64,000 nucleotides of DNA from Cyanobacteria bacterium TGS_CYA1 (GTDB lineage: Bacteria; Cyanobacteriota; Vampirovibrionia; Obscuribacterales; Obscuribacteraceae): assembly GCA_026129135.1 (NCBI GenBank), contig JAHCIQ010000003.1, positions 248,001 to 312,000 of the forward strand. Reading direction: 5' to 3'. The notes under the pieces were generated by a model. It worked only from the letters and a program-made list of their open reading frames with translations, had not been told where the DNA came from and made no database searches. The translations under genes and the position numbers were made by a program. Of this stretch, positions 1-8,482 are shown one piece after another; position 1 is the first letter of the stretch; each line of letters starts with the position of its first letter.

Positions 1-614
1 CACTCCAGATCAAAGACTTCGCTATACCAGCCATTGGGAATTTTTGTCTCTATTTGAGGTTGAAGTGATGCTATATCCCCTTTTGCCACTAGCTTATCTT
101 GTAAGACCGCTTTCAAAAGGTGCGCACGTTCAGGGTCTTTCGATGACATCGCTTCAATATCGTCTTTGACTGGCAGTTTCTGTTCTGCTTTGACGATGAT
201 TATTTTCGTGTCCAGTTCAAGTTCCTGATCTTGATCTTGGCTAGAGTGAGCCTTGCTTTCGCTTTTTTGTTTGATTTTTTCAAGTTCTGAAAGTGACGAT
301 TCAAGCGATTTTTTGACATTTTTTTCAAGGTCGCTGTTTTTCTTGGAATCAGGCGTGAAGGCGTGTGATACGGCAATCATCGAAGTCGTAAACTTCAACT
401 TGAGCGTTACATTTTCAGTCTGCGCGACCGCTAAGTTACTGTCCTTGCGCAATTCGAAAGACTTATAGCCGAATATGACCACGAAAACAAAAGCGAAAAG
501 CAGGTAGGCATGCGTAACTTGCATGCGCTGGGGCGCTTTGGAAATGTGCGCTGCGATAGCAGCACCGCCCAGTGTGACGAAGCCCGCTAGCCAAAAATAG
601 TATGTGGTATTCAA
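1..614 (-). CDS. Partial membrane protein with charged coiled-coil-like region
   Basis: Reading leftward from a TTG at 614 the frame stays open to the window edge, so the C-terminus is missing. The first ~50 residues hold two hydrophobic segments (around LAGFVTLGGAAIAA and AYLLFAFVFVVIFGY). A region rich in Lys, Glu, Ser and Gln follows and looks like a coiled coil or linker. The nearest in-frame upstream stop is also the stop codon of the gene at 630-986, so TTG is the only canonical start that keeps both membrane segments; GGAGAG lies rather far upstream. I do not recognise the family. It is probably co-transcribed with the upstream small membrane gene. Confidence 0.5.
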   Translation of the reverse strand, partial: MNTTYYFWLAGFVTLGGAAIAAHISKAPQRMQVTHAYLLFAFVFVVIFGYKSFELRKDSNLAVAQTENVTLKLKFTTSMIAVSHAFTPDSKKNSDLEKNVKKSLESSLSELEKIKQKSESKAHSSQDQDQELELDTKIIIVKAEQKLPVKDDIEAMSSKDPERAHLLKAVLQDKLVAKGDIASLQPQIETKIPNGWYSEVFDLE

Positions 615-629
615 TGCCGGTCGAGTTTG

Positions 630-986
630 TTACTCTCCGCCGCCGCCGCCCCAGAAGGACTGTCCAAATTCACCAAGCTCACCAAAGCCGCTGAATTCAC
701 CATAATCGCCTACGCTGTCGATTCCAGCAAACTCGGTACCCTGGTTATGCAAGAAATCATGCGTATTTTCGGCACAAAAACCTGGGTCCTTTTTAGGTAC
801 CTGATCCGGGTAATAACCCCAGGGGAAAAAGCGTGACAATCGTCTGCGCAAAAGCAAACGCGGGAGCTTAACCAGTCCCAGACCCAACAGAACCAACATG
901 ACAAAGGCCAGTTCGGTCAATAGAATGTTGTTCCACTGTAAGTGGGGTCCAAAAAGTAGGATTTCATGTGGTCCTATCTGATTCAT
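630..986 (-). CDS. Small membrane protein with Gly-rich tail, unknown
   Basis: The predicted protein has 118 residues. It has one strong hydrophobic segment (about residues 20-38), then an Arg-rich stretch typical of a cytoplasmic flank, and an acidic, Phe/Gly-rich C-terminus ending in five glycines. I chose the ATG at 986 over one nine codons upstream because AGAGG sits about seven bases before it. The stop is 15 bases from the TTG of the next gene, so the two probably form one transcription unit. No family recognised. The glycine-rich end recalls other membrane proteins of unknown function but is not diagnostic. Confidence 0.55.
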   Translation of the reverse strand: MNQIGPHEILLFGPHLQWNNILLTELAFVMLVLLGLGLVKLPRLLLRRRLSRFFPWGYYPDQVPKKDPGFCAENTHDFLHNQGTEFAGIDSVGDYGEFSGFGELGEFGQSFWGGGGGE

Positions 987-1061
987 ACAAACCTCTGGTT
1001 CAGGCTCAAGCATATGCTAGATGCGCCTGGAAAAGAAGTCAATGTAAAGATGGGAGAATTA

Positions 1062-1265
1062 CTACTCTTCGGTGAACAAAGCTACTTTCTGGTTGCCTAT
1101 CGTGCTTACCGACATTTGAGGGCTTTGAGTTCTCTTGAACCCTTCAATATAGCGTCTGAGCGCTTCTCTTATTAAATCTGAGCGTGTTCTGTGCTCGACT
1201 TGAGCAACGAAATCAATCTGCTCGAGCAGTCCTGGTGGTAAAGCGACGAGTACTTTCTTGGGCAT
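1062..1265 (-). CDS. Ribbon-helix-helix (CopG/NikR-like) DNA-binding protein
   Basis: This 67-residue protein has the pattern of the ribbon-helix-helix fold: a short N-terminal strand (KKVLVALPPGLLEQID), then VEHRTRSDLIREALRRYI, which matches the two helices of CopG/Arc-type repressors. Such proteins dimerise and insert the paired strands into the DNA major groove. AAGG lies eight bases before the ATG. The C-terminal ~20 residues (from FKRTQSP) are not part of the fold and have no clear role. No toxin gene lies beside it, so an antitoxin role is not supported; it more likely regulates itself or the neighbouring membrane genes. Confidence 0.7.
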   Translation of the reverse strand: MPKKVLVALPPGLLEQIDFVAQVEHRTRSDLIREALRRYIEGFKRTQSPQMSVSTIGNQKVALFTEE

Positions 1266-1683
1266 GCGACAACCTTTTGGGATAAAAGAGAAATAGGCAG
1301 CGGACAGAAAAACAAAAGTGACACTCGGTTCGCAAGTTGCGATTCAATCGCATAGATAGCGCACTTTTAAAATTTTGTTGACAGCAAGATCCGTCGGCGT
1401 TTCACTTCGAAGAATCTTCTCGTGAATTGCCGGGTCAAACTACAAGTAAAAATGTACAACTATCCGATTAGTTTTTAAAGGGCTCAAATGCCCATAAATG
1501 ATCCAATTTTTTCAAACTATTTTTAAGACAAATTTGAAGCGACGAAAAATATAGATAAATCTGAAATCTGCATGTTTACTGCTTCTGGGCAACACAGTTT
1601 TTTCGGCTTTTTCGGAGTTGTAGTATTTCGATATATTCACTTGATTTTTTTTGGTGGGGTCAAATATGTGATAATGCCGACTT
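1266..1683. other. Intergenic region between divergent genes
   Basis: This 418-base gap separates the leftward RHH gene from rightward selD. It is AT-rich toward selD. An extended -10 like element (TGTGATAAT, 1667-1675) ends nine bases before the selD ATG. If used, it would give an almost leaderless selD mRNA, which fits the lack of a Shine-Dalgarno sequence there. A short GGGC/GCCC hairpin lies near 1480. I see no RNA gene. Confidence 0.35.
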
Positions 1684-2739
1684 ATGCATAAAGACAATAA
1701 ACTGACAAAGAAAGTGAAAGCGGGCGGTTGTGCCTCAAAAATGAGCTCTCAAGAGTTAGCTTCTATACTCAGTGTGCTCCAAAAAAACAATAGTGAAAAC
1801 CTATTGACTGACATGAAAAATTTTGAAGACGCTTGTGTTTACAAGCTTTCGGAAGATATGGCAGTTGTGCAGACACTTGATTTTTTTCCGCCGATGCTTG
1901 ATGACCCTTATCTATTTGGTCAAATCGCTGCTGCCAACGCACTTTCAGACATCTACGCCATGGGCGCAAAGCCAACACTTGCGCTCAATATAATAGGATT
2001 CCCTACCTGCGATTACACTCAAAGTGAATTGCAAGATGTTTTGCATTCTATATTAAGGGGTGGCGCCGATAAGGTTAAAGAGTCGGGGGCCTTGCTTGCG
2101 GGCGGTCACTCAATACAGCTGTCTGAGCCTGTTTACGGGTTGTGCGCTACTGGATTCGTACATCCCAAAAAAGTCCTCACCAATGGTGGTGCCCAGGATG
2201 GTGATTCAATCGTTTTGAGCAAGCCTGTGGGTACAGGTGTTGCATTATTAGGTCTTAAGGGCGAACGTCTGCTTAAAGAAACGGCTAATCAGCTATTGAA
2301 CAATATGACAATGCTAAACGCTTCAGCTCTGGAAGCGGCAGCCGATCTCGAAGTTCATGCATTAACTGATGTCACTGGATTTGGGCTTATTGGTCACCTT
2401 CATGAAATGGCTAAAGCGAGTGGACTCAATGCATATATAAATAGAACGCAAGTTAAAACGTTCGACCAGGTGCGAGGACTTGCACGCGAAGGCTTTGTCC
2501 CGGCTGGTTCTTACACCAACAGAGATTCTTACAGTCAGTTCACTCTTTTCGACAAGAGTGTTCCACTTGAAGACGAAGATTTATTTTTTGATCCTCAAAC
2601 TTCAGGCGGGCTATTATTCGCGCTTAAAGCTAGTGAAGCCGAAACACTGATGGAGCGTCTTTTGCAAAAAGGACTTATTGCTAGTCTGGTTGGCAAATTT
2701 GTTAGCGAAAAAGAAATTGGTAAAGTGGTGGTTCAATAA
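1684..2739 (+). CDS. selD: Selenide, water dikinase (selenophosphate synthetase)
   Basis: SelD makes selenophosphate from selenide and ATP, the selenium donor for selenocysteine and selenouridine. The 351 residues match the usual family length. The N-terminus has the glycine-rich catalytic segment AGGCASKM with Cys16 (not selenocysteine) and Lys19. Further family landmarks are VQTLDFFPP, the ANALSDIYAMGAKP helix, LLAGGHSI, LTDVTGFGLIGHL and DPQTSGGLL near the end. No Shine-Dalgarno sequence is visible before the ATG. The stop overlaps the yedF start (TAATG), so translation is coupled. selA at 55.9-57.3 kb belongs to the same pathway. Confidence 0.95.
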   Translation: MHKDNKLTKKVKAGGCASKMSSQELASILSVLQKNNSENLLTDMKNFEDACVYKLSEDMAVVQTLDFFPPMLDDPYLFGQIAAANALSDIYAMGAKPTLALNIIGFPTCDYTQSELQDVLHSILRGGADKVKESGALLAGGHSIQLSEPVYGLCATGFVHPKKVLTNGGAQDGDSIVLSKPVGTGVALLGLKGERLLKETANQLLNNMTMLNASALEAAADLEVHALTDVTGFGLIGHLHEMAKASGLNAYINRTQVKTFDQVRGLAREGFVPAGSYTNRDSYSQFTLFDKSVPLEDEDLFFDPQTSGGLLFALKASEAETLMERLLQKGLIASLVGKFVSEKEIGKVVVQ

Positions 2740-3359
2740 TGAGTGAAAAAAATTCTGAAATAAATCAAATAGACTTGCGCGGATTGGCTTGTCCTGAGCC
2801 AGTGTTGCGCACAAAAAAAATTCTGGATCAAAAATCGACCAGTCCAGTTTCGTTATTAGTAGATACCGATGTGACAGTAAAAAATCTGGAACGACTATGT
2901 TCTGCCAATAAGGCACAAATTCTTGAATCGCAAAAAGTGAACGATCATTTTAGAGTTCTCATTGCTCCCACAAGCAAAGATTCGAGCAAAGAGGAAAAGA
3001 AAGATGGCACCATAGTGGGACCTGTTGTTTTCATCAGCAAAGACAGCTTCGGCACTGGAAGCAGTCCTATGGACCATGATTTTTCCAGTCATCTTTTGAA
3101 TATGTTTTTGCAAAGTCTGCTTGCGACCGGGCATCAGATAGACGCCATTTTGATGGCAAATAGCGGCGTGAAAATCATGGCGGATTCAGCATTCAAAGAC
3201 GTTATCGCCGCCTTTGAGTCTGCTGGCACGAAAGTGTTTGCATGTGGACTTTGTGTTGAATACTACAAAATCAAAGAACAGGTGCCCACTGAAAAAATCA
3301 CCAATATGTTCGCCATATGCGAATATTTGATGACTTCGACCCGAGTAATCGAGCCTTAA
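2739..3359 (+). CDS. yedF: YedF-type selenium metabolism protein (TusA + DsrE-like domains)
   Basis: The 206-residue protein joins two domains. Residues ~10-75 are a TusA/SirA-like domain with the signature DLRGLACPEPV, whose Cys18-Pro19 pair is the sulfur/selenium carrier site in the family. Residues ~90-200 are a DsrE-like domain that starts at PVVFISKDSFGTG and has the conserved C-terminal CGLC pair. This fusion is typically found beside selD and is thought to help deliver selenium. The start codon overlaps the selD stop, so both are made from one message. The precise biochemical role of YedF is not established. Confidence 0.88.
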   Translation: MSEKNSEINQIDLRGLACPEPVLRTKKILDQKSTSPVSLLVDTDVTVKNLERLCSANKAQILESQKVNDHFRVLIAPTSKDSSKEEKKDGTIVGPVVFISKDSFGTGSSPMDHDFSSHLLNMFLQSLLATGHQIDAILMANSGVKIMADSAFKDVIAAFESAGTKVFACGLCVEYYKIKEQVPTEKITNMFAICEYLMTSTRVIEP

Positions 3360-3371
3360 ATCAAACCTTGT

Positions 3372-3521
3372 CTATAAATTGCGGTCGTACCAGGTAGTGT
3401 CTTTACTTGTCACGATTTTGAGGGTGATATAGGCAACAATCAGGGTGCCAAAAATTATAGCGACGATGACCATATCGCTTGCTGTATGAAAGAACGAAAC
3501 TAGCTGGCCTAACTTTTCCAA
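3372..3521 (-). CDS. 49-residue single-span membrane peptide
   Basis: A short leftward frame runs from a TTG at 3521 to TAG at 3372. AAAGGG precedes the TTG by about seven bases. The peptide has one strong membrane segment (about residues 18-36, MVIVAIIFGTLIVAYITLK) and a short polar tail ending DTTWYDRNL. It lies 54 bases after the sugar kinase stop and could be the last gene of that operon. Its reality rests on the start signal, the hydrophobic segment and its fit in the gap; no family is recognised. Confidence 0.42.
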   Translation of the reverse strand: MEKLGQLVSFFHTASDMVIVAIIFGTLIVAYITLKIVTSKDTTWYDRNL

Positions 3522-3575
3522 CGCCCTACCCTTTATGAATAAATCAATACTAACATGCCTGTCTAGAGGCGGACT

Positions 3576-4700
3576 CTATTTAACCGCGCCTGATTGGACC
3601 AGCTTGAGAGCTTGTTCTTTGCTTGGCAGTCCCCGGTATGCACTCATCTCGGTAGTGGATAGGGCTGCCACTGCACAGGCAAAAGGCACTGCTTGGCTGA
3701 AGTTTTCGTCGCTTATAGAATTCAGTTTTTCAATCGGTGTGGAATCGTTGCTTCCATTTTGGTCAGGAGCAAGATTCTCCAGGCTGTTTAAAATGGCATG
3801 CAAAAATCCGGACATGAAAGCGTCTCCAGCTCCAACAGTGGCCACTGTATCTATATTATAGGCTTTTGCCGTAAATACCTTTTCGCGGAATATGACAAGC
3901 GCGCCTTTGTCAGCCATAGTCACAATTACTATTGGGCATTGTGATTCTTTATAGAAGGATAGAGCCGCATGCTCGAAAGCCTCTATAGGCATGTCCAGGA
4001 AGCCTGCAAGACTTTGAGATTCAAATCCTGTACAAGGCTGGTTTTCATAGAGGGCTAGAGCGGCAGGGTCTACGTCCAGATTCAAACTATAAAGTTGCTT
4101 GGACCAGTAAATGAATTCTGGAAGATTCATTTTTACTATGTCGGCCTGCATGAAAGCTTTTGCGACCGCTTTTTTGACCACCGAGCCAAAACCGGTAGGA
4201 AAACCTGCGTCAAACGACACAATGAGCCCCTTTTTTCGCGCAAGTTGCATATAGGCGAGAACAGCGCTCGTTCTAGGCTCCGCCATCATCGAAATGCCTG
4301 TGGTATGAAGGCATGCGGCATTTGCAATCTGATCTTCGCCCACTTTCTCCAAGTCTAAGTCGGCTGCAGCCGATGTTTTTGGAAAGTTATAGAAGGAATT
4401 GTCTTCGTCTACAGTAGCAAAAACATAGCATTGAGCAGTTGAGTATTCATCACTCGTATAGATGAAACTGGTGTCTACCCCTTCTTTTACAAGTACTCTG
4501 CGCAAATACTCAGCATGCAAGTCTTCACCAAGACAGGCAACTAATCGAGACGGTGTGCCCAGTCGGCTCAGACCAACTGCGATATTTGCGGCATTGCCGC
4601 CAAGGCTGCGTTCGAAATTTCGGCAATCAAAAAAGCTGGACCCTTTTGTACTGGCAATCCAGTCGACTCCTAGTTCTCCAACAGTTACTACAGTTTTTAT
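3576..4700 (-). CDS. PfkB-family sugar kinase with apparent AUA start
   Basis: PfkB (ribokinase) kinases phosphorylate sugars or nucleosides. The frame encodes the N-terminal strand KTVVTVGELGVDW, the substrate-site motif SLGGNAANIAVGLSRLG and the C-terminal VATVGAGDAFMSGF, whose Asp is the catalytic base in the family. The first ATG, GTG or TTG in frame is a TTG at 4520, which would remove the first strand and the GGNAA motif. The natural start falls on ATA at 4700-4698, which overlaps the preceding TAA as ATAA, in the place of the usual ATGA overlap. No in-frame ATG, GTG or TTG exists between the upstream stop and 4520. A -1 slip on the AAAA run at the end of the SCP2 gene is the alternative. 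The substrate is unknown. Confidence 0.8.
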   Translation of the reverse strand: MKTVVTVGELGVDWIASTKGSSFFDCRNFERSLGGNAANIAVGLSRLGTPSRLVACLGEDLHAEYLRRVLVKEGVDTSFIYTSDEYSTAQCYVFATVDEDNSFYNFPKTSAAADLDLEKVGEDQIANAACLHTTGISMMAEPRTSAVLAYMQLARKKGLIVSFDAGFPTGFGSVVKKAVAKAFMQADIVKMNLPEFIYWSKQLYSLNLDVDPAALALYENQPCTGFESQSLAGFLDMPIEAFEHAALSFYKESQCPIVIVTMADKGALVIFREKVFTAKAYNIDTVATVGAGDAFMSGFLHAILNSLENLAPDQNGSNDSTPIEKLNSISDENFSQAVPFACAVAALSTTEMSAYRGLPSKEQALKLVQSGAVK

Positions 4701-5113
4701 TTTGACACCAGGGTTCTGTTCAGAGTCTTTTGAACTACGTCAGGATACTTTTTGAATGCTGGTTTAATTGCTGGAAGCAAAGAAAGTGCCTTGTTAACCG
4801 GACCTTTAGCCACGATTTTGCCCGCGATGAGATACATCGGAACGCTCACTGAGCCGCGCCAGAATTCGTGAGCAACTTCGGATTTCATGAACATTTCAAC
4901 GTCTGGCTTTTTTTCGCACTCGCCCCAGGTAATTACCATTTGCTGTTTGTCAGAGCAGTCTACCGTCAGTCTGCCTTCAGGTTCGCGATAATGGAAACGT
5001 ACTACCAGACCAGATGTGATTAGTGGATCGGCAATGTCCGGATCTTCTTTGATTGCCGTCCAGAGACCTTTCATGACTATTTCAAGTTCCTGGGTGTTGG
5101 CAAAAAATGACAT
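4697..5113 (-). CDS. SCP2 sterol-binding-domain-like protein
   Basis: This 138-residue protein resembles the bacterial SCP2 (sterol carrier protein 2) fold. It has an N-terminal helix, the strands VVRFHYREPEGRLTVDCSD and QQMVITWGE, then EMFMKSEVAHEFWRGSVSVPMYLIAGKIVAKGPVNKALSLLPAI, a segment typical of SCP2-like domains. The fold binds hydrophobic ligands in other proteins; the ligand here is unknown. Its ATG directly abuts the alcohol dehydrogenase stop, and its own stop overlaps the kinase start. The three genes are therefore a tightly coupled set whose products probably act on one metabolite. Confidence 0.75.
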   Translation of the reverse strand: MSFFANTQELEIVMKGLWTAIKEDPDIADPLITSGLVVRFHYREPEGRLTVDCSDKQQMVITWGECEKKPDVEMFMKSEVAHEFWRGSVSVPMYLIAGKIVAKGPVNKALSLLPAIKPAFKKYPDVVQKTLNRTLVSK

Positions 5114-6274
5114 CTAATAAGCCCTCTTATAGATTTCTATAGCATCCTGAACCGAAAGTTCTTTTGGGTTGAACATGGTACTGGGGTCATCCACCGCATC
5201 GTTTGCCCATGCTTCGAGCTCAGATTCGCTAAGTTTGGGGACACCAATCAACTCAAGCCTTTGAGGCAGATTTAGTTGTTTTAGTAAGTTTTCAACAGAA
5301 TCAATAAGAGTTGCAGTTCCTTCATTATCATCTAAAGTCTTCGAAAAGCCAAGCTGTCTGGATAATAGGGCATATTTAGCAGCTGCCACACTTTGATTGA
5401 ACCTGATTCCGTGGGGCAGAAAAACAGCATTGGTGAGCCCGTGATGAGTGTTGAAGCGTGCTCCAGTTGAGTGAGCCAGGGCGTGTACAATGCCGACGCC
5501 AGCGTTCGAAAATGCAGAACCTGCCATGCAACTGGCCACGAGCATATTCGATCGTGCTTCTATATCACCACCATCTGCGGTAGCAATAGGAAGCCATTTG
5601 AATATCATTCGAGCCGCTTCAATAGCCAGGGCATCAGAAAAGCTCGACCCGGTAATTTCGCAAACGATACTTTCTATTGCATGAGTCAATGCATCCATTC
5701 CAGTAGCTGCGGTTAGTTTGGCAGGAAGGCTCAATTGCATGAGCGGATCCAGAAGAGCAATGTCTGGAGCTAAAAATTTGCTTCCAAATACTACTTTTCG
5801 TTTTTCCTCGTGGTGTTTGATCATTGCCACGTATGAAACTTCGGACCCTGTTCCAGCTGTCGTGGGAATTACTATCAATGGCAATAATTTTGTTTCGATT
5901 GCATTCAATCCTTGATGATCGAGGATATCTCCGCCTAGGCTCAAACAAATATTTACTACTTTGGCCGTATCTATTACCGATCCGCCACCAATTGCAACCA
6001 CTGAGTCTGCTCCTGCTTCTTTAGCCTGCTTGGCAACCTTATTTATACAATCCAGGTCTGAATCTGGCGGAACATTCGAGTAAATCGCGACTTCACCAAA
6101 CCGGTCTTCCAGAGCGCTTACGGCTGGTACTACAATCTTATTCTTTAAAAGAAATTCATCGGTGATGACAAACGGCGATTTGGCGCCTAAATCCGCCAGA
6201 TGCTCGGCTACAGCGCTTGAACTTCCTTCGGCGAAACAAACTTTTGTTGGGCAGTTGAAAATAAACGGATTCAT
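5114..6274 (-). CDS. Iron-containing alcohol dehydrogenase (group III)
   Basis: The 386-residue protein is full length for the NAD(P)-dependent, metal-containing alcohol dehydrogenase family. It shows the GGGSVIDTAK nucleotide-binding motif near residue 97, PTTAGTGSE, and the metal-ligand region with GMDALTHAIE, GVGIVHALAHS and HHGLTNAV, which supply the Asp and three His ligands. It is the first gene of the leftward operon with the SCP2-like protein and PfkB kinase. An oxidoreductase, a lipid-binding-like protein and a sugar kinase together suggest catabolism or modification of a polyol or sugar derivative; the substrate cannot be read from sequence. No clear Shine-Dalgarno sequence precedes the ATG. 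Confidence 0.9.
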   Translation of the reverse strand: MNPFIFNCPTKVCFAEGSSSAVAEHLADLGAKSPFVITDEFLLKNKIVVPAVSALEDRFGEVAIYSNVPPDSDLDCINKVAKQAKEAGADSVVAIGGGSVIDTAKVVNICLSLGGDILDHQGLNAIETKLLPLIVIPTTAGTGSEVSYVAMIKHHEEKRKVVFGSKFLAPDIALLDPLMQLSLPAKLTAATGMDALTHAIESIVCEITGSSFSDALAIEAARMIFKWLPIATADGGDIEARSNMLVASCMAGSAFSNAGVGIVHALAHSTGARFNTHHGLTNAVFLPHGIRFNQSVAAAKYALLSRQLGFSKTLDDNEGTATLIDSVENLLKQLNLPQRLELIGVPKLSESELEAWANDAVDDPSTMFNPKELSVQDAIEIYKRAY

Positions 6275-6451
6275 GTAAAAAGGATAATACAGCAGGATGT
6301 TGTGTAGTTGAATTATATTTATTATTGACGCCGACTTAAACTAAGTTGAATACCGTATTTTTCCGCTGATTAATGTGTTAATGTTGACATCCAGGCTTGC
6401 ATAGCACTAAGCTCTGGTATCACTTTCAAGAAGAGACCGCTATAAAAATCG

Positions 6452-8482
6452 ATGACCAAAATAAAAGTCTCAGGATCCATACTACTTTCTTGCTTCATTC
6501 TGTTTTCGGCTAACGCGCCTGTTCTAGCTGCCACTTCAGTTCAGCACAGTGGGCATAAGTCACAAAAAGCAGTGCCATCAAATACGGCATCAAACGCGAG
6601 TTCAAGTAGTTCCGGTGCGAATCTGAATCCTGGAACTCTCTTGTTGCCCTTGACACCTAAAATAGACAACAGTGTAGGTCTTGAACCGGGTGAAGCAGTC
6701 AAGCATGAATTGATTCCAGTTGGTCCAGATAGCAAAACTCCCATGCTCTCTGAAGAAATCGATATCGAAGAGCAAGAAGGCGCTAAAGACGAACTGAGTA
6801 TTTCAAGCGAAATCAATGAAGATACTACTCTTAAGGGTACAGTCCAATTAATCGCCGACGATACCGAATTCGACCAGGAAAAAAATACTTTCCTTGGTAC
6901 AGGAAATGCTGTTTGCATTATAGCTGGTCAGGATTCCAAACTCGAAGCCGATATGATCCTTTATGATCAAAATTCGGACATGATCGATGCTAGAGGCAAT
7001 GTTCGTATCTACCGCGATGGACAGGTAACCACCGGCAGTGCATTCAAATTCGACGTAAACAAAGAAGAATATCTGATTACTTCGCCTGATACCGCCATTA
7101 ATGGCACCACAATCGTGGCGAAAAGAATGCTTGGTGCAAACGACGGTCTTAGATTCTCGAAAGGGAATATGACCATGAGCAAACCTTTCTATTATGCTCG
7201 TCAACAAAATATTGTCGGTATGCCTGGCGTATTCGACGATATGTGGAAAATCAAAGCGCACCCTGAAGCTTATTTGCCAGCCAAGCCAAGCTTCAAATTC
7301 AAAGCCGATAAAATGGTTTATGAAAAATACAAAGAAGAGGGCAACCTGACAATCTTTGGCGGCAGAATGATGTTCGGCAAAAAAGACAAGTTTGGAGTTC
7401 CGCTTGGTAAATTCACTGCCACTGTAGACAAAGAATCCAACAACGTAGTCTTTCCCATCACTCCCTCCCTTGGAAATAACCTCCAGATTGGTGGTGTTCA
7501 CCTCGGCCCTAGCTTCAACAAGATTGTAGGCAAAGGCGTATTGTCCTGGTCACCAATGCTTCAGTTTGGTGGAAAAACTCTCGATGGCTCGAGCACAAAC
7601 TCAGGCATCGGACTTTCTGGACGTGCATCTTATACATCTAAGCGATTGATGACCAACGTCGCCGCTGGTTCGGTAAACAATCTGCTTGTAGCTGACTTGC
7701 ATTACAAAATCAACGATCATATGAAATTCCAATCCGGTATCAACCGATACCTGGACGATGGTATGTTCGGTTTCAGAAGAGCTAGACTGGCTGCCGAAGT
7801 CGTTGATGGACACATCTATCAAAACGTTCCTTATATGAGTTCCGTCACCTGGCGTAATTCAGCTGGTTGGTTCCAGGACAATCCTCAGCTGGTAAACCAG
7901 TCTGCGGACTATGCCAAATTGTTTGGTGGAACGCAAACAAGCAAAGTAATGCCTAGTGGTTTTAAAATTCAAACTCAAATGCAATTTGCAACAAAGCCTG
8001 TTTTCGCCATCGGCGACGACAAGTATGGAATGCGCGGATTCCTATATGGCGGTGTGGCTGCAAGAGCCTACTCGTCTGGAGACGCGAGCTTGATTGGACA
8101 ATTGGGTCCGGTTTTGGACGTTCGCTTGAACCGATTGAGATTGCAAGCCAACTACAACCAGTCGGCTGTGCGTGGTGATTCGCCATTCGTTTTTGACCAA
8201 TTCATTCAAGGCACCAGATCGATGAATTTAATGGGCGATTTGAAAGTGCATAAGTATCTGACTATTGGTGCTGGCGCCGGGTATAACCTGACAAACAGCC
8301 TGTTCTTCTCACGGACAGTTAGCGCAGCTATAGGTCCAGAAGATTTCAAGGTGATACTATCCAGAGAAATGGTGCGGGGAATCAACCGAGTTGGTTTCAA
8401 CGTTATGTACGGAAGTACTATACCATTCAACAAACTTGTCTTGAAAGGCAACCCCGACCATGGACAACTGGGTGGAATTTAG
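6452..8482 (+). CDS. OstA/LptD-like outer membrane protein
   Basis: The 676-residue precursor has a signal peptide (residues ~1-27, cleaved near VLAATS), then a Ser/Asn-rich linker. An OstA (LptA/LptD N-terminal) domain covers about residues 125-225: ADDTEFDQEKNTFLGTGNAV, LEADMILYDQNSDMIDARGNVRI. The remaining ~450 residues consist of alternating short strands with many Tyr, Gly and Asn (for example LQANYNQSAVRGDSPF), as expected for an outer membrane barrel. LptD inserts lipopolysaccharide into the outer leaflet. This barrel is divergent, so another OstA-domain transport role is possible. The ROK gene starts immediately after the stop. Confidence 0.72.
   Translation: MTKIKVSGSILLSCFILFSANAPVLAATSVQHSGHKSQKAVPSNTASNASSSSSGANLNPGTLLLPLTPKIDNSVGLEPGEAVKHELIPVGPDSKTPMLSEEIDIEEQEGAKDELSISSEINEDTTLKGTVQLIADDTEFDQEKNTFLGTGNAVCIIAGQDSKLEADMILYDQNSDMIDARGNVRIYRDGQVTTGSAFKFDVNKEEYLITSPDTAINGTTIVAKRMLGANDGLRFSKGNMTMSKPFYYARQQNIVGMPGVFDDMWKIKAHPEAYLPAKPSFKFKADKMVYEKYKEEGNLTIFGGRMMFGKKDKFGVPLGKFTATVDKESNNVVFPITPSLGNNLQIGGVHLGPSFNKIVGKGVLSWSPMLQFGGKTLDGSSTNSGIGLSGRASYTSKRLMTNVAAGSVNNLLVADLHYKINDHMKFQSGINRYLDDGMFGFRRARLAAEVVDGHIYQNVPYMSSVTWRNSAGWFQDNPQLVNQSADYAKLFGGTQTSKVMPSGFKIQTQMQFATKPVFAIGDDKYGMRGFLYGGVAARAYSSGDASLIGQLGPVLDVRLNRLRLQANYNQSAVRGDSPFVFDQFIQGTRSMNLMGDLKVHKYLTIGAGAGYNLTNSLFFSRTVSAAIGPEDFKVILSREMVRGINRVGFNVMYGSTIPFNKLVLKGNPDHGQLGGI

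Noticed and set aside
1512..1697. A 61-codon minus-strand frame upstream of selD
   Set aside because: AT-rich, no Shine-Dalgarno sequence, and it overlaps the selD start.
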